From Sweltsa coloradensis (taxonomy: Eukaryota; Arthropoda; Insecta; Plecoptera; Chloroperlidae), in NCBI GenBank assembly GCA_024449915.1, contig JAMZAV010000430.1, positions 1-64,000 of the forward strand: a stretch of DNA of 64,000 nt, read 5' to 3'. The notes under the pieces were generated by a model. That model had not been told where the DNA came from and did no database searches. It worked only from the letters and a program-made list of their open reading frames with translations. The stretch's first letter is position 1. Every line of letters starts with the position of its first letter. Positions 12,563-25,399 of the stretch are shown here, one piece after another. Both the position numbers and the translations under genes were made by a program.

Positions 12563-12672
12563 GAGAGAACCCAGCGGCGATGCAACATGGCGGATGCGTG
12601 GGATGGAGCGGCCTCACCTCGTGGATGGTGCTGCAAGCCTGCCTCTCTGCTCTGCTCCTGGTTCACAGATGA
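12563..12672 (+). CDS. candidate exon with signal-peptide-like frame
   Basis: A pyrimidine-rich tract and AG (12545-12562) precede a GC-rich block unlike its surroundings. From ATG at 12580 the frame encodes 30 residues ending in a hydrophobic run (WMVLQACLSALLLVH) before TGA at 12670-12672, which is signal-peptide-like. A second ATG at 12587 opens a longer, cysteine-containing frame (MADAWDG). No strong GT donor is visible; the best is a weak CTG/GTTCAC at 12660/12661. This could be the first coding exon of a secreted or membrane protein with huge introns, an untranslated exon, or an unrelated GC-rich repeat. I do not recognise the product. Confidence 0.25.
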
Positions 12673-12899
12673 CCACTGTAGCAACCTGTTCTATCGACGC
12701 GTTCATCGACCTAGGGTGCACGCAAGTCTACTGACGTCGTACTCTTGGGCTTTATCACATCATTTTTATCAACGTCGTTTTTGTAACCACAGTGATACCA
12801 AGAAAGTGATTTTATGGAATGATTTGATCAATAAGAAACTTTTATCGGGTATTAGTTCAATAATCGTGTTTTGAAATATGGCGTGAACGGAATTGTTTC

Positions 12900-13980
12900 A
12901 TTAAACTGCCATGGGTGTCAAGAATCACGCACGAGAGATATGCGGTGCGTTTGGTGTGTTAACAACTGGCAATGCAAATGTGAGTTGAAAGAAAGCATAT
13001 TTAAATTACCAACAGTGATTGAAATCGATAATTGCCAAAATATTTAAATATAGGCTACAGCACTTTGTGACAATTCGCTGTATCATACATACTGTGTTCG
13101 GTATAGTTACCATGTGGTTCAAACCAGTAGCCATTGAAGTTGAACAACTTATTATGGGAGAACGCGCATTAATCAATGATAAAAAGTGTAAAGTGAATTA
13201 TCTTTTCCAAACAAATTGTGTACGTGTTGATCACGCTTATTGTCTGTCGCTCTCTTCTAGTCATCGATGTTCTTTTGCTGCAGATCTGAAAATGTTGTGT
13301 AGAATATATGTAAATAATGTACTGTCTTGAATAACGATTGAAATCATTTCTCATGATTGTCTTACAATTTATAGATTCATATAAAGAACATGCGAACTCT
13401 AAGTTAAAACTAAATAAAATCTACTTTTATTACGGTACAAAGAGCACTTGTTGATGCCATCACAGTTTAAAGTGAAGAGGATATGACACATTTTTCAGAC
13501 TAACCGCTAAAGTTTTAATAGTTGAAGTAACAACGTCGTACTGAGTAGAAAAGTTCAAAACATGCAAAGCTTTCAGTTAAGCTTAATTCATGAAAAACCC
13601 ATTATTTCTGAAAGTTATATATTTACGTAGAGATACATACAATTTTTGGAACACTGTTCATAACAGATAAACAAAATTCTGGAAGCACGAAACTTTTCTA
13701 CTGAGGCAAATATAACTGGATTCGAGCCAAGTAACAAATTGAATTCGTGAAGTGAAATAAAGTATAAAGCAAGGTAAAGTACAGCGATTTATTTCTTCCA
13801 GACACATTTTCTGACTTCATTATTCATTTTCAAGCTCTATTTAAAATTTTGTTGGCCGCAAGGGCTGTAATTGTGCAATATACTCTACAAAGAGATTCAT
13901 CTAAAATTTGTTTGCATAAACAAATTTCAACAAACAAAAAAGTAGGTGTTCAAAAAGATGTGTCGGGATCGAGTGCACAC
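12900..13980. other. spacer, no gene recognised
   Basis: AT-rich. Short frames lack recognisable similarity and no inverted-repeat ends were seen. Confidence 0.4.
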
Positions 13981-14047
13981 TTGTTACAAGTTACAAGTTA
14001 CAAGTTACAAGTTCCAAGTTACAAGTTACAAGTTACAAGTTACAAGT
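13981..14047. repeat. TTACAAG minisatellite
   Basis: About nine near-perfect tandem copies of the 7-mer TTACAAG, one with a substitution (TTCCAAG). Two adjoining open frames read through it and should not be taken as protein. Confidence 0.9.
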
Positions 14048-14049
14048 AA

Positions 14050-17000
14050 CAACTACTAAATATTGAAACTGCGTAACAAGTTGATTTCGGGTTTCATATT
14101 GGAAAATGCACAGATAAATTATTGATTTTTTATCTGTAAAAATAACAGTGAAAGTCCAAGTCCCTTAGTTGAAATTATTGTCATCCATTTCGTACGTTTA
14201 ACCGTCAGACTTTGTCATCCCCAATCGAATAAATGTAGTTTCTTACACATTCTAAACTCGTGTGTTAACATTTAGTTCCATAAGTTATACCAGATTTATA
14301 AATCTTGTTCAACTTTAGCCGGCCGGTATTTGCAACAAAGACTTTGTAAGTTTTGTTTGGTTGCATTTGCTTCGAGTCACCAAGGTTAGTGTACCGTCAA
14401 CGTCTCAGTGCATGATAGGTTTGAACTGTCAGACCTCTCAACTGGTTCAAAATGACTCAACTGAAAATCAAACTTGTTGTCGGAATCAGAAAGCTTTTAG
14501 CTGGCAGATCCAACTGACATGTCAAATCTTTAAAGATGGCAATCGTAAAAATACAGTAAAAGTTTTCAATTGCCGAACATAATATATTTTCTCCATAATT
14601 ATCGTTATTTCGTGTATACAGATCCGATGTATTATTTCAATTACTAGTTTAAATTAATGTATTGAGGAAACGTTACATCATTTAGCTTTACTTACATACA
14701 AGTGAATTAGCTAAACCCTTTTTGTAATGAGGTTAAACTAATCTACGTAGCATTTGATGGATTCTGATTCACAGAGTTGAATTATTTTCACAAATATATT
14801 TGTCGAATATTTTTTGGGTTGGTAATTGTATGTATTATACTGATTAATTTACGATATAGAAAATAAAAAGGCATTTGCATAAAAACTCGGAATTCACGGG
14901 GTATTATGAAATAACACATGCTATGCTGGTTGTATACGCATTGTAATTAAAATGTGTATTGTATTAAACGTGTTCTTAGCCAAAATTATCCCACAAAAAA
15001 CAGTTAAATGATTATCATAGTGTGAAAAGAAAAATATTTATGTTAAAAGGGAAAAAATAATGTATCTTAAGAAGTGTTATAAAAAAGTGGAATTTAAAAT
15101 ATGTTAACTATGGTTTCGTCTGTTAAAAGTGGACAAATGTGTGTAAAAAAAGTCTTATAAAATACATATTCATAAAATTGAGTTAAGTATTTCAAACCCT
15201 TGTATAAAAAAACGTGTAAACGGATAGCAATTCTGTTCTTCGTACTATCTTTGTTTTGATCAATTAAGTGTGAGACGAGAGCCAAGTGTCCGGCTAGAGA
15301 ACATTTAATATCCGAGCTCATCTCCCATACACAAGAAAAGACAAATCACCTTCGTTAAACAGTGGGACAATCTCTGTTCAGAATTCGTGGAAGCTGAAAA
15401 TAACTGTTTTTACATTTTCAGAGAAGAAGTGTTTAATCTTAACACAAATGCGTCAATCACGTTGACGAGAAATCATAGTTGAAAAATGTAACATCAACAG
15501 TTAATTCTTGCTGTATCTCTCTATGGCGAATATTGATAAGGTCCAATAGCAGATTATGAACTGTTATTCCAAGCTCAGTTCGCAGTGTACCAATGTATGA
15601 CGACACCCTACTGTGTCGAGCATGCTGGTTGAGTGACGTTGTTTACCATTATTAACTACAATATATGTCACATTAACGCTGTATTCAATGTCCAGATAAC
15701 TTGGAAGCTTAAGTTATTGGTTAAATCAGTGTTTCCCCATGCATCGGTATTAGTCTCTCATCATTGTCTTATCGCTTGCGAATATAATATACAACGAATT
15801 GATCCAAAGGTTATAATCAATCATAAGAAGATGGTTTTACATTTTGGTAACATATGGAAGTATTGATATTTTCTTCGTTTTAATAGAATAGAATTTCTGT
15901 CTATATATTGTTACGTTAGAATAACAGTCTAAGAGGTGTTTTATGACTATATCTACTTAGAAAACCATATCTCAAACGAGATTTGTCGAGCTTGGTTTGA
16001 TAAATGTTACACGTATACATGTGCAACATTAAAACTAGAGCCTAATAATTTGTAACTCACGATGGTACTTTCTGTTTGTATAATAAACTCGAAAAACACT
16101 TTCATTTATTTCTTGTTCATACCTAAAAACATAATATGTTACTGTTCTTTTATCCCTCATCCTTCGTAACTTTTAAATAACAAATTATGTATGTGTCCCA
16201 ACTAACTGATGTGCATAGAGAAAAAGGTAGTCCACTTTGACCTTAAAAATGTACGAATTTAAGTTTTGAGAAAATATTTACTCAAAATACCAAAAGACAA
16301 GTAAGAGATAAATTTGGGTTTTATTATTGTTTTTATGTGAGAATTTGTTTTAAAAAAAACAGCAAATTTCAGGTATAGATTTATAATGGATGATGTGAGT
16401 ATTTCAGTTCACACAACATGAGGAGTCGAGAAACATGGACTGAGACTCCAACATTCATGAAATGGAAAAATACTACTGCATACAAAATGCAATATTACTC
16501 ACATGGCGAAGCATTATTTTATTTATGTCTACTATTTTTGTCTGTGGTATTTTCGTCTAAATGCACCCGATTTAAAATCGATATCAATCCAAGATATACA
16601 AACACACCTACTATTTAAAATTATATTAATTTTTACCCTCATCCTTATCAAAAATATTAAAAATATTCATAATATTCAAGTAACCATATAATTTTAGAAA
16701 TGGAAAACAACGACAATATAACCAACAAGCTACCAGATAATTGAAGGAGAATATTAAGAAAATTCCACATACTTCAAAGTTCAAACATAAGCTAATTCAT
16801 GCAAAATACGGAAAACAATTATTTTTAAAGTTATTGTTACGCATGTAAAAGTTATCATTTGTTTGAATACCCAAATATGGAACTGAAAAGACCCTTCCAT
16901 ACCATAGTTGTGGCTATGGTTTAAGAGGTGCTACAAAGATAGGTGGAAAATTGAAAGCGAGTATGAAGTAACAATAATATTATAATTTGGCAGACTAGGA

Positions 17001-19370
17001 TGGTCACTTGTGGACTAGGATCGACGACAAAGGTTTGTTTATATTATTACTTCAATGTTCTTATTGATTACAACATCCCCCCCCCAAAAAAAAAAACTAA
17101 AACTAAAATACAAAATAACACATGGACTACGGTGGAACGAGAAAATATGTTTGTATTGGGATTTCTTGCTAAGTCTATTGTACAACACTTTTACAATTTT
17201 AAAAATATTTGGAACCAAAAATTACATATATAACTGTGTGTATATCCATGTGAACACGTCTATTTATTATTACGGCATTACGGATTAACACAAAGCAAAT
17301 AAGAGTTAATTTGTAATACTTCAGCGGTCCGTGATATGGTTTCAACTCATGACATCAACAGAAATGTCAATTACATGCCAATTAAATAATTACAATGAGG
17401 GGTAGTAAATTCCGAACTAAAATAGGAAACAGTAATATTTATCCAAATTTAAATCACCGTTATATTTATCTCGCATGGAAGCATATTTCCTGACAAAGAG
17501 TTTTCCCTTTCATGTAATAAATAATTAACAAAGACCTAACAAACTTTTACATCCTCAAATAAATAAGGGAAAGAGCTGTGATATATTATACGACAATACG
17601 CAAATAAGTTAACAAATCAATTGCAATTTAAATCCTTATTTTGGATACAACTTACTCCCGACTTAAATGGAACCTTGGTCAAAATTGATGCCGCTTTTCA
17701 ATAAACTGCCAGGAACATGCGAGGCATTGACATAAAACACCCTTGAAATGTATCAATTCTGGGAAGCTGTACAATAATTGTACATTATTTTTTAAGGATT
17801 GACATTTACAATATACCCATCCAAAATTCAGACTCAGGGTTTACAATCAGTATACAATTTGATGGATATATGGAGAATAACATTAAACATAATCCAATTA
17901 TAAATGGAAATATGTAATTAGTTTTATAAAAATAGATATTAACTAATAGCGTGACTAACCATTTAAAGATAGAGTGGATTCAGATTTAAAAAAGATTTAA
18001 CCCATTTCACTGTAAAAAAGTAAATCGTAAATCAAGTCCCGAAGAATAAGCAATTGAGCGTAATTACATAATGACAAGGGGATAGTGAAAACGGTGTAGG
18101 TATAAGTTTGAACCATACGTGATGTATAAAAGGCAATTCCATTTCTGTGAAGCTAAGCAAACTTCTTTGATTTTTTTTATCCTCGAAAAGATTGTATTCT
18201 AAAGTTATTGAAAAGTTGTAATAGGTGGTTAGGATGTTTTTTGTCAGTCAATATAGTTTATTCGCACAAGATTGCTCTCCGATTTTTATGGCATAATTAT
18301 TGAAAGTGTTCGGAAAGTTGAAATCCTATAATTTAACCACTTAAAGTACCAGACAGGAGGAAATTGAATTATTACTCAATCCTCTTAATTAGCTTATCCC
18401 AGGGGATAGGATCCTAAAATATCAAATCAAGGACACCATACCACTACCCGACACATTAAGAAGACTTCTGAACTAGCACGGATGCCTGTTCAAGAGCTCC
18501 GCTACCTCATTGTTCCAAGAACATGGTTAATACCATGTTTAACATCTAGCACCTTAAATACCCATGAGATGAAGGTAAGCACATTATTCTTAGACCATTC
18601 ATAAAATATGTTGAGTTTGAAAGTGTTAATTTATCCATTATCGTTAAATGGACCTTTATTCTAACTGTTCATTTTATTGTAACTGTTCGCAATTTATTTG
18701 TGCAGATACGTACTGGATTTCACTGTTTAAATCTATTTGAACGTTACGATAGGCCAAAATAACTAAATATTAAATTAAAAAATTTAATGAGACTGTTATG
18801 AATTAAAACTCTAGTTTTGGCTGATGTCTTACCGTTGTTTGAGGCGTATATTTTTCTACAGATGGTAAAATTAAACGTTTCTGAGAAATTAGGATATAAG
18901 TAATCCATATAAGCTACAATCGTCAGAAACCAGAGATCACATGTATAATTCAAGAATATTGTGATGTTCCATCATCATCATTAAATACACAAACCATAAT
19001 AATAATGTGTATACTTTTAGCATAATCTGCATTAGGATAAATAAACACTCAACATAGATTTCCCTTCATGATCGTAAATTTAACACATCGATCAGAAACT
19101 TGTTATTAAAAGTTAAACTCACATATTTTTCTTTAAAATAATACGACATTGCGTAATAATTACCTTTGTCTCTAGCGCGCTAGGATAGAATAATATTCCA
19201 TATTCCTGTATTTATAACCTACATAGCTTCCTGAAAGTTCATTGTTTTAACTATACGCTGCAATTTCAAAGGCTTGAGAGTCTAGAAATTCAAAAGTGGG
19301 AGTGCGAAATTTAAAAATGATTTGACAACGGAGTGTTTTAAGAGTAAATGAACGGCACTCCGGTCTACGA
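14050..19370. other. long AT-rich spacer, no gene recognised
   Basis: Over 5 kb with only short frames. A strong donor-like AAG/GTAAGC lies at 18574/18575 after a short open frame, but no convincing acceptor accompanies it. Confidence 0.4.
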
Positions 19371-19375
19371 ATAAA

Positions 19376-19715
19376 TAAAACATACGCGGACCTGCTACCG
19401 TACATATTAGTTTAGTTAAAAGTTTCTATACACATTCTATGCTGTCCACATCCGGTTTCTGAAAATGTAGAACAGTGAAATATAGTCTGACAAAGTAAAA
19501 CATATACGCAGGTCCGCTGCCATGTATGGACTGGTAAAACAGAAATAACCACACGAATTCCACACTGTTCACATCCGGTCTCTGAACAAGTAGAACAGTG
19601 AAATATATGGTATGAAAAAGTTAAACATACGCAGACTTGATGAAAAAAACGAAAAGTTTCCGCGCGAATTCTACACCTGCTACAATGCCATCCGGTCTCT
19701 GACACGTAGATCTGC
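19376..19715. repeat. tandem repeat of about 120 bp, three degenerate units
   Basis: Three successive blocks each contain ACATACGC(A/G)GAC(C/T)TG, a TTC(C/T)ACAC-like stretch, CATCCGGTYTCTGA and, in two units, GTAGAACAGTGAAATATA. The minus-strand open frame of 97 codons across it shows the same periodicity (FHCSTxSETGC twice), so I attribute that frame to the repeat rather than to a gene. Confidence 0.75.
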
Positions 19716-19719
19716 TATT

Positions 19720-21590
19720 ATAGCTACTAATAGTTTTCACACAAATTGTAACTGATAGATGTAGCTCTGATTAGGGAGGACGCAGCTTCGTGGCCCACCA
19801 TGGTAATCCTCACTTCAAGCTTTATCTAAAATCTTACGAAAGCTGGGATTTTGTCCATTCAAACAGTCAAAGCATTATTTTAACATATTATTTTAGATTA
19901 ACATCAGGTTAAACTATGTGTACCCTACAGCAAGCATCCTTACAAAAATAACTATTTGTTCACTGTCTATACAATAATACATAATATGATCAACTTCGTA
20001 TGAAATGTTTCTGATATTAAGATGTTTACTCTTAAAAACCATTTCAACGTTTTAATTGCGACATTTAATTGTCAGGTTATGTTGCAACATCTAAAACAGA
20101 CTAGCAAGAACGTGTTGAATAGATTGCTCGTGGTATGAACAAGTTAAGCGTTGTCCCGCTTTAAGAAGAAGAATGTTTCGTTATCAAGCTTAACAGGAAT
20201 AAACACACATTGTATTACAGGTTTAATCTGAAACATTCAGGTTAATTATTCTTGGGCATGTTTCATCGCAAGTAAGAGGACGGATTATCCACCAGCTTGG
20301 AATAAACAGCATACATATTATTCTACAATAAACAGAATTTAAAGCAGTCATGTGGAGAATAGTACACCATTAAGTAAACAGTTTAGTCTTAGCATTTGGT
20401 ATCAGCCTCCTTGCATTATTTAACTTCTATTGACTAGCACTAAATATTACATTTTACTGTAAACACCATTTAAAGCATTTTAGTCAAGTATACAACATTA
20501 TTGAGTAAACAGTGAAGTCTTGAGCATTAAGTATCTGCCGTCATGGAAGTATTTATCTTCCCCCGCCTAGCGCTAAATCATGTCTGGCTTCAAAGTGGCG
20601 CGCTCTACATTTGTTTTGTGGTAAACGCGGTATGCACAGAAGGCGTGTGAATGTGGTGCATTTCATGACGGGTGTGTTCTAGGGTGTTGGGAGGGGGAAG
20701 TAGGGGGGGAGAGTGGTTCTTCCTTTAGACGTAATTTGTAACTATGAAGTAGACATCAATAAGCTGGTATTTCTGCCACAGTCAGGCTGTCTCGACAACC
20801 GCCCTAAGGAGACCTGTCCCTCCTGAGAAGTAGTCTAGATGTGTGGAGGAAAAGCGCAACACTCATCCAGAGCCGAGATCATAAATTTACTAAAATTATT
20901 CAGGAAGAAAGCGCCACTTTTACGTAGCCCTAAGTGCCTATTGAAATATGGCATTCACGACACAAAACCAGAACCCAAAATATGTTTTTTATTTTCCGAT
21001 TTTCATCCACTTTCTGCACATGCGCAAGGGTGTCCGGGCCAGAAAATGGTTTTTATGCTGTCACACTTACACGCATTACAAGGTTTTCCAAGAACCATTA
21101 TAGGGGGTTAGGATGGGGAGCGGGGGGTGGAGGTCGCGAAAAGCTCGTTGGTTGGTAGTATAGCTTTGGGTTTAGATAGAAGACAAAAGTTTTACAATTC
21201 AAGGCACTTCATTACACACTCGCAGTAGGCCTGGAAATTTCAAAAAAATAACAAAAACCTCTCTTCCAGGTACCAAGGGTGTAAATAGAGGTTGCCTTTT
21301 TTTGACACTCACATCATCCAATGACGAGAAAATTGATATATTTTACCGTCTTCAACTGGCTTGCGCTGACTGGTAGGGATTGGGTGAGTGAAAACCGAGG
21401 AAAGGCGTACATCACTGGTTCAGTGCAAGCAGGGCTCGAGGATCCCAATACACTCTCGGGCTGCTTGTTCTGTGTTCCAGGCATCCCTGTAATTTCCTAT
21501 ACAAATAGCATTTAAATAGTTGATTTTCCTAAAATCGAAAATTTCGTTTAAAGGCATTAACCTCACAACTGTTGACACTATAAATATTTA
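19720..21590. other. spacer with one short SINE-tail match
   Basis: At about 19907-19945 the sequence TTAAACTATGTGTACC, followed by a TACAG and ATCCTTACAA pattern, matches the body of the SINE copy at 53620-53660. Otherwise no feature is recognised. Confidence 0.4.
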
Positions 21591-21592
21591 GT

Positions 21593-22176
21593 AGGGGTTT
21601 GCGAGTAACCGAAATTTCAAGCCGAGTCGAGATTTGATATTCGAAATAGATTATTGAAAAAATAATGATTTTGGTGGAGGTGCCGGGTCGCGCGAGTGAC
21701 TACAACGTAATACATTTTTAGCGCTATCTTACCAACCCTGATTAGTGATTAGCATTAATACTATGCCCAGTCTTTTGATACAATTTGTTATTCTTTATGG
21801 AAGTTTTGAACTTCTTTTGGCACAAAAAATAAAATGTCACTACAACTTTAATATTTATTATGCCATTTTCAAGTAATATCAATTGCTGAATTATTTCATA
21901 GCCTGCCCTAATAACAATTTTGTGCTTGATCATTAAAACTATATAGAGATATAGATAACATTTTAAAATCAATTAGGTGTTACACTGTTCTGTTTTGGAG
22001 CCTACAAACATACTATTATAAATATATAACATTAATATTGTTCATATTGTAATTAAAGTAAAAGACTAATAGTGAAAAACAAATAGTATTTGGACTCGAA
22101 TTGAACTCGATACTTTTGTAACTTTTTGTGCTCGAACTCGAACTCGAGCTAAAAAATCAGGACTCGCACACCCCAT
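21593..22176. mobile_element. inverted-repeat element with GGGGTKTGCGAGT ends
   Basis: Left end AGGGGTTTGCGAGT (from 21593) mirrors ACTCGCACACCCC at 22162-22174. Inside both ends the arms continue into CGAGTCGAG on the left and CTCGAACTCGAACTCGAG on the right, a degenerate stem. TA dinucleotides flank both ends, which would suit a Tc1/mariner-like element, but with TA alone this is weak. There is no coding capacity. A copy of the TGGTGGAGGTGCCGGGT motif lies inside the left part (21672-21688). Confidence 0.6.
21672..21688 (+). repeat. TGGTGGAGGTGCCGGGT motif copy
   Basis: An exact copy of the core. The sequence after it (CGCGCGAGTGACTAC) differs from what follows at the other sites. Confidence 0.7.
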
Positions 22177-22394
22177 ATTATTTACAAATTAACAAAGATT
22201 AGTTATCTCATATCTTACTAGACTAGTATGTGAGATATTTGATGGCGATTTTTTCGAGCGGCGAGTAGCCTAGTAGGCTAAAAACATCTCTATGGTATGT
22301 TATTTTCTCATTGGCAGCCTCGGTGGCTCGGGCGCGCGGTGATGTTGGTGATGGCATTGGCATGTCAAGAGGCAAGACTGTAAACGCATTTGTT

Positions 22395-24598
22395 TGTAGA
22401 CGATTATTATTTATTTTATTGAATTTTACCTACCCATAGGGCAGGAAGGCTAATGCAGGGCAAGTGTGGCCCTCTGTAGCCTGACAAAGTGATTGCAGAG
22501 TTACAAGTTTAACATTACATGAAAGACAACAAGAGAACATGACATTTATAGAGTTAGACGAATTGAAAGGCAAAAGGCGGATAAGGGTCTGAAGGCTCGA
22601 GGACGCGAAACGAGGTCGTGAAGCTCATTCATGCCGCCTGCGTGAAGACGTTGCACGTAAGCCCCTGCGAGGGTGTCGATTCGAGAGCTGATACCACCGA
22701 CGCCAGTTTGCGTATAAACATCTTCGTTCCGCGTCATCGGAGGAAGCCGCGCGATGCGGCGAAGGATCCTTTGCTCCAGTGAGAAATATTGCTGGAGACA
22801 TCCTCCAATGACGGGTGCCAGCGCGGGGACCGCGTATTCAAAGAGGGGACGGATAAAAGTTTTATAAGTGTGCCGTAGAGTACGGAAGCTGCATCCAGTA
22901 AGTCGCCCACGAAGCATCACGAGTAAATTTAGTCTCGACCGCGCAAGGTTGATGTCACGGCAATGAGCGCCCCCGTTGAGAATGTCTGTAAAGTTTACTC
23001 CAAGGTACTTGGCAGACCGACTAGGGTACACCGTAGCGCCCCAAAGTGAGATGAACTGACGGAGTGGTCGTTGAGACATTTTCTGAGTTTTGTGTCGGTG
23101 GTGAGAAAGTATAAGCTGTGTCTTTAAGGCGTTCGGCAATACACGCCACCAAAGCATGCAAGCTTCGAGAGCTTTATTTGGCGCTGTAGACGGCGGAAGA
23201 CTTCTCTCACTCTGCGCCTTTTGCACCAGTGGGAGGCCGTGTCGTCTGCATAGAGGGCTAAGACAAGGGAGAAGGAATATCGTGGCAGTAGATCAGGTAG
23301 ATAAGGGGAGAGAGGCAGGAACCTTGAGGCACACCAGCAAGAGGGGTAAACGAGCGGGATACTTGATCGTGAACACGCACACAAGCGAGACGTCCCGTGA
23401 GAAAAGATCGGATGAAGCGCAGCATTACAAAGAAGACTTTCAGTTGCAGAAGCTTGTAACAGAGCCTAATCTTGTCAAAGGCGCATGATATGTCCAGAAA
23501 AATAGCTAGGACACACTGGCCATCGTTTAACACCCCTGAAACCTCCGTCACCAGCTTAATGAGGGGGTCTGTCGTGCAGCGACCTGTCCGGCAGCCGGAC
23601 TGTGACTCGGGGATGATGTAGAGGCGGTCATCAAAAGCAACCAGCCTGGAGTGAATCACTTTCTCAAGAACCTTTGCCACAACGTTCAAGAGACTAATAG
23701 GCCGGTGACTAGCGAGATTCGATGGTGGTTGTCCTTTCTTCGGAATCATGACGATGACAGCTGATATTAAACTAGGAGGGAAGAAGCCCAAATGGAGGCA
23801 CCCAGAGAAGAGAGTAGCGAGGTGAGAGACGAACTTAGCTGGGACCTGACGAAGCATCAGTCTGGTGATACCATCAGCACCTGGCTCCGTGTTGTATAGC
23901 AGACAGAACTTCCTCCGCGCTGATATCCCGGACGAGGTCGGGGTGGAGAACTTCTTCATCTGGGATGATATCAAGGAAACGAAGTGATGGGCAAGAGACA
24001 GTTCGACCCTCTCTCTGAAAAAGTCGTCAAAGAGCGCGTCCTCGGGAAACTGATAAACTCCCTCAAGAGAAGTTGAAAACTCCTGCGCTTTGTCGGAAGA
24101 CGACGCACACACTCGGTCGTTGACAGTAAGGGGGCCATTGGCGCGAGTGGACTGACCCGTGATACGGTTGAAGGTGCGCCAAAATGAGGAACCGTCCTTG
24201 TAGTCCAGCGACTCGCAAACGACCGTCCACTGAAGTTCGCGGAACTGGACAATGCTGCGGCAAACAAGAGCATTCATCTGTTCCATTCGGTTTTGAGGTC
24301 AGGATCACGAGCAACCTTAAAGGCATTATAAATTTTCCTTTTCTGACGAATAAGATCAACAATATGACCAGGTAGAGTAGGGCGGTAAGTGTCGATCGCA
24401 AGTACCGGGACCAAAACAGCCGCAGCCTTCTTCAGTACTGCCACCAAATGTTCCGTTGTGGTCCTAAGTGCTGGACACGACGTAGCATCAACCTCCTCTG
24501 GGAGAAGCCGTTCGATATCAGCCCTGTATTGACGCCAGTCAGCGTTATGGAAATCCTTGACTATTTTAAACCGTTCCCGGACAGGTGGAGGAGGGTTG
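22395..24598 (-). pseudogene. Jockey-like LINE, reverse-transcriptase region with several frameshifts
   Basis: The minus strand encodes, in order, a linker (about 24598-24279, with DLIRQKRKIYNAF), GADGIT (near 23880), IPKKGQPPSN and HRPISLLNVVAKVLE, FLDISCAFDKI (near 23505-23467), AGVPQGSCLSPL (near 23338-23300), YADD (23252-23241) and a C-terminal part with AKYLGVNF and FEYAVPALAPVIGG down to 22546. These are the standard LINE reverse-transcriptase blocks. Reading them needs at least five frame changes: near 24277, two compensating shifts between about 24000 and 23880, one between the PQG block and YADD near 23265, and one near 23170. The endonuclease half is absent, so the copy is truncated at the 5' side. 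The 3' tail near 22400-22430 is AT-rich with AATAAA-like repeats. GC content is clearly above the flanks. Confidence 0.9.
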
Positions 24599-24599
24599 A

Positions 24600-25010
24600 A
24601 GCTTTGAATCGTGAACTACAGAAGTTTGCAACGTATTGTTTTATACAAATTTTGTAATGTGTCCATGTGACTTGCAAATGACCAAATCTGTATTTCTATT
24701 CTGCGTGCCAGTGACTTAAATGTTAGCTCTGTGGCTCTATTTAATTACTGTTGCCACTTACGTTAGACAAGTTATCACAAGCGTTATTGTATTAACAAAG
24801 TTGTCGCTGTCTGTCGATCGACAATTTTTGCACAAGTTATAGTTAATAGACCCCGGGTCCAGTTCTGTAACAGGCGACTAGTGTGGCTAATAGTCCAGAG
24901 ATTAAAGCATAATAATTGGAGACTTTACTCTTGAATGCAAGCTAATCAAACACTCACAACACCATATTTACCTCGACACTTATTGTGGTTTTATCAACCG
25001 TGCCTTGGGA
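24600..25010. other. spacer upstream of the LINE
   Basis: AT-rich; I see no endonuclease remnant of the LINE and no other feature. Confidence 0.4.
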
Positions 25011-25014
25011 AACT

Positions 25015-25210
25015 TGCCCCTCTTCGGGACCTAACTATAGGATAGGTGTAGTATGCGACGATAACTGCGAGTGAATGTCCAACAGCGAATTCATACGACG
25101 ACCCTAGATTCACCTTTTGCCTATAAGGAAATCTTAAAAGATATTTAAGTCTGGAATGCCAATGGCGCGGGTATCGAACAGGCGACCTCACGCCAGGGCG
25201 TAGGAATAGG
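25015..25210 (-). mobile_element. SINE copy, tRNA-like head
   Basis: On the minus strand a box-B-like GTTCGATACCC (near 25175) is followed by TTGGCATTCCAGACTTAAAT and TTTTAAGATTTCC, which parallels the order seen in the copy at 53400-53700 (CGGCAATCCTGA, then TTTTTAAGATTTTTTCC). The copy is diverged. Box A is not clear. Confidence 0.5.
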
Positions 25211-25271
25211 GGGTGCAATGGGTGAAGTTGCGCCCGGCCCTTAAGAGATTGAGGCCCTCAAGACGGCACGT

Positions 25272-25375
25272 CAGGGTTTTCCGGTAGTTAGTTTTCATCC
25301 CCTTGACATCCGATTGTCGGGTAGTTTTCAACCCCTTGACATCCTATTTTCCGGTAGTTTCAAACCCCCTGACAC
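25272..25375 (+). repeat. minisatellite of about 44 bp, three degenerate units
   Basis: TTCCGGTAGTT or TGTCGGGTAGTT, followed by a TCA(T/A)CCCCTTGACATCC-like stretch, recurs three times with slightly varying spacing. Confidence 0.75.
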
Positions 25376-25399
25376 CGGCAGGGGGCAAGGAAGCCCATC

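Noticed and set aside
18427..18574. Open frame ending at a strong AAG/GTAAGC donor
   Set aside because: No convincing acceptor or compositional shift; a single donor-like sequence is expected by chance in 64 kb.
19412..19705. 97-codon cysteine-rich frame with repeated motif
   Set aside because: The protein repeat follows the underlying DNA tandem repeat, and the codons show no sign of independent constraint.
22546..23226. 226-codon frame as an intact gene
   Set aside because: It is the C-terminal part of the frameshifted LINE, continuous with the reverse-transcriptase blocks in other frames.
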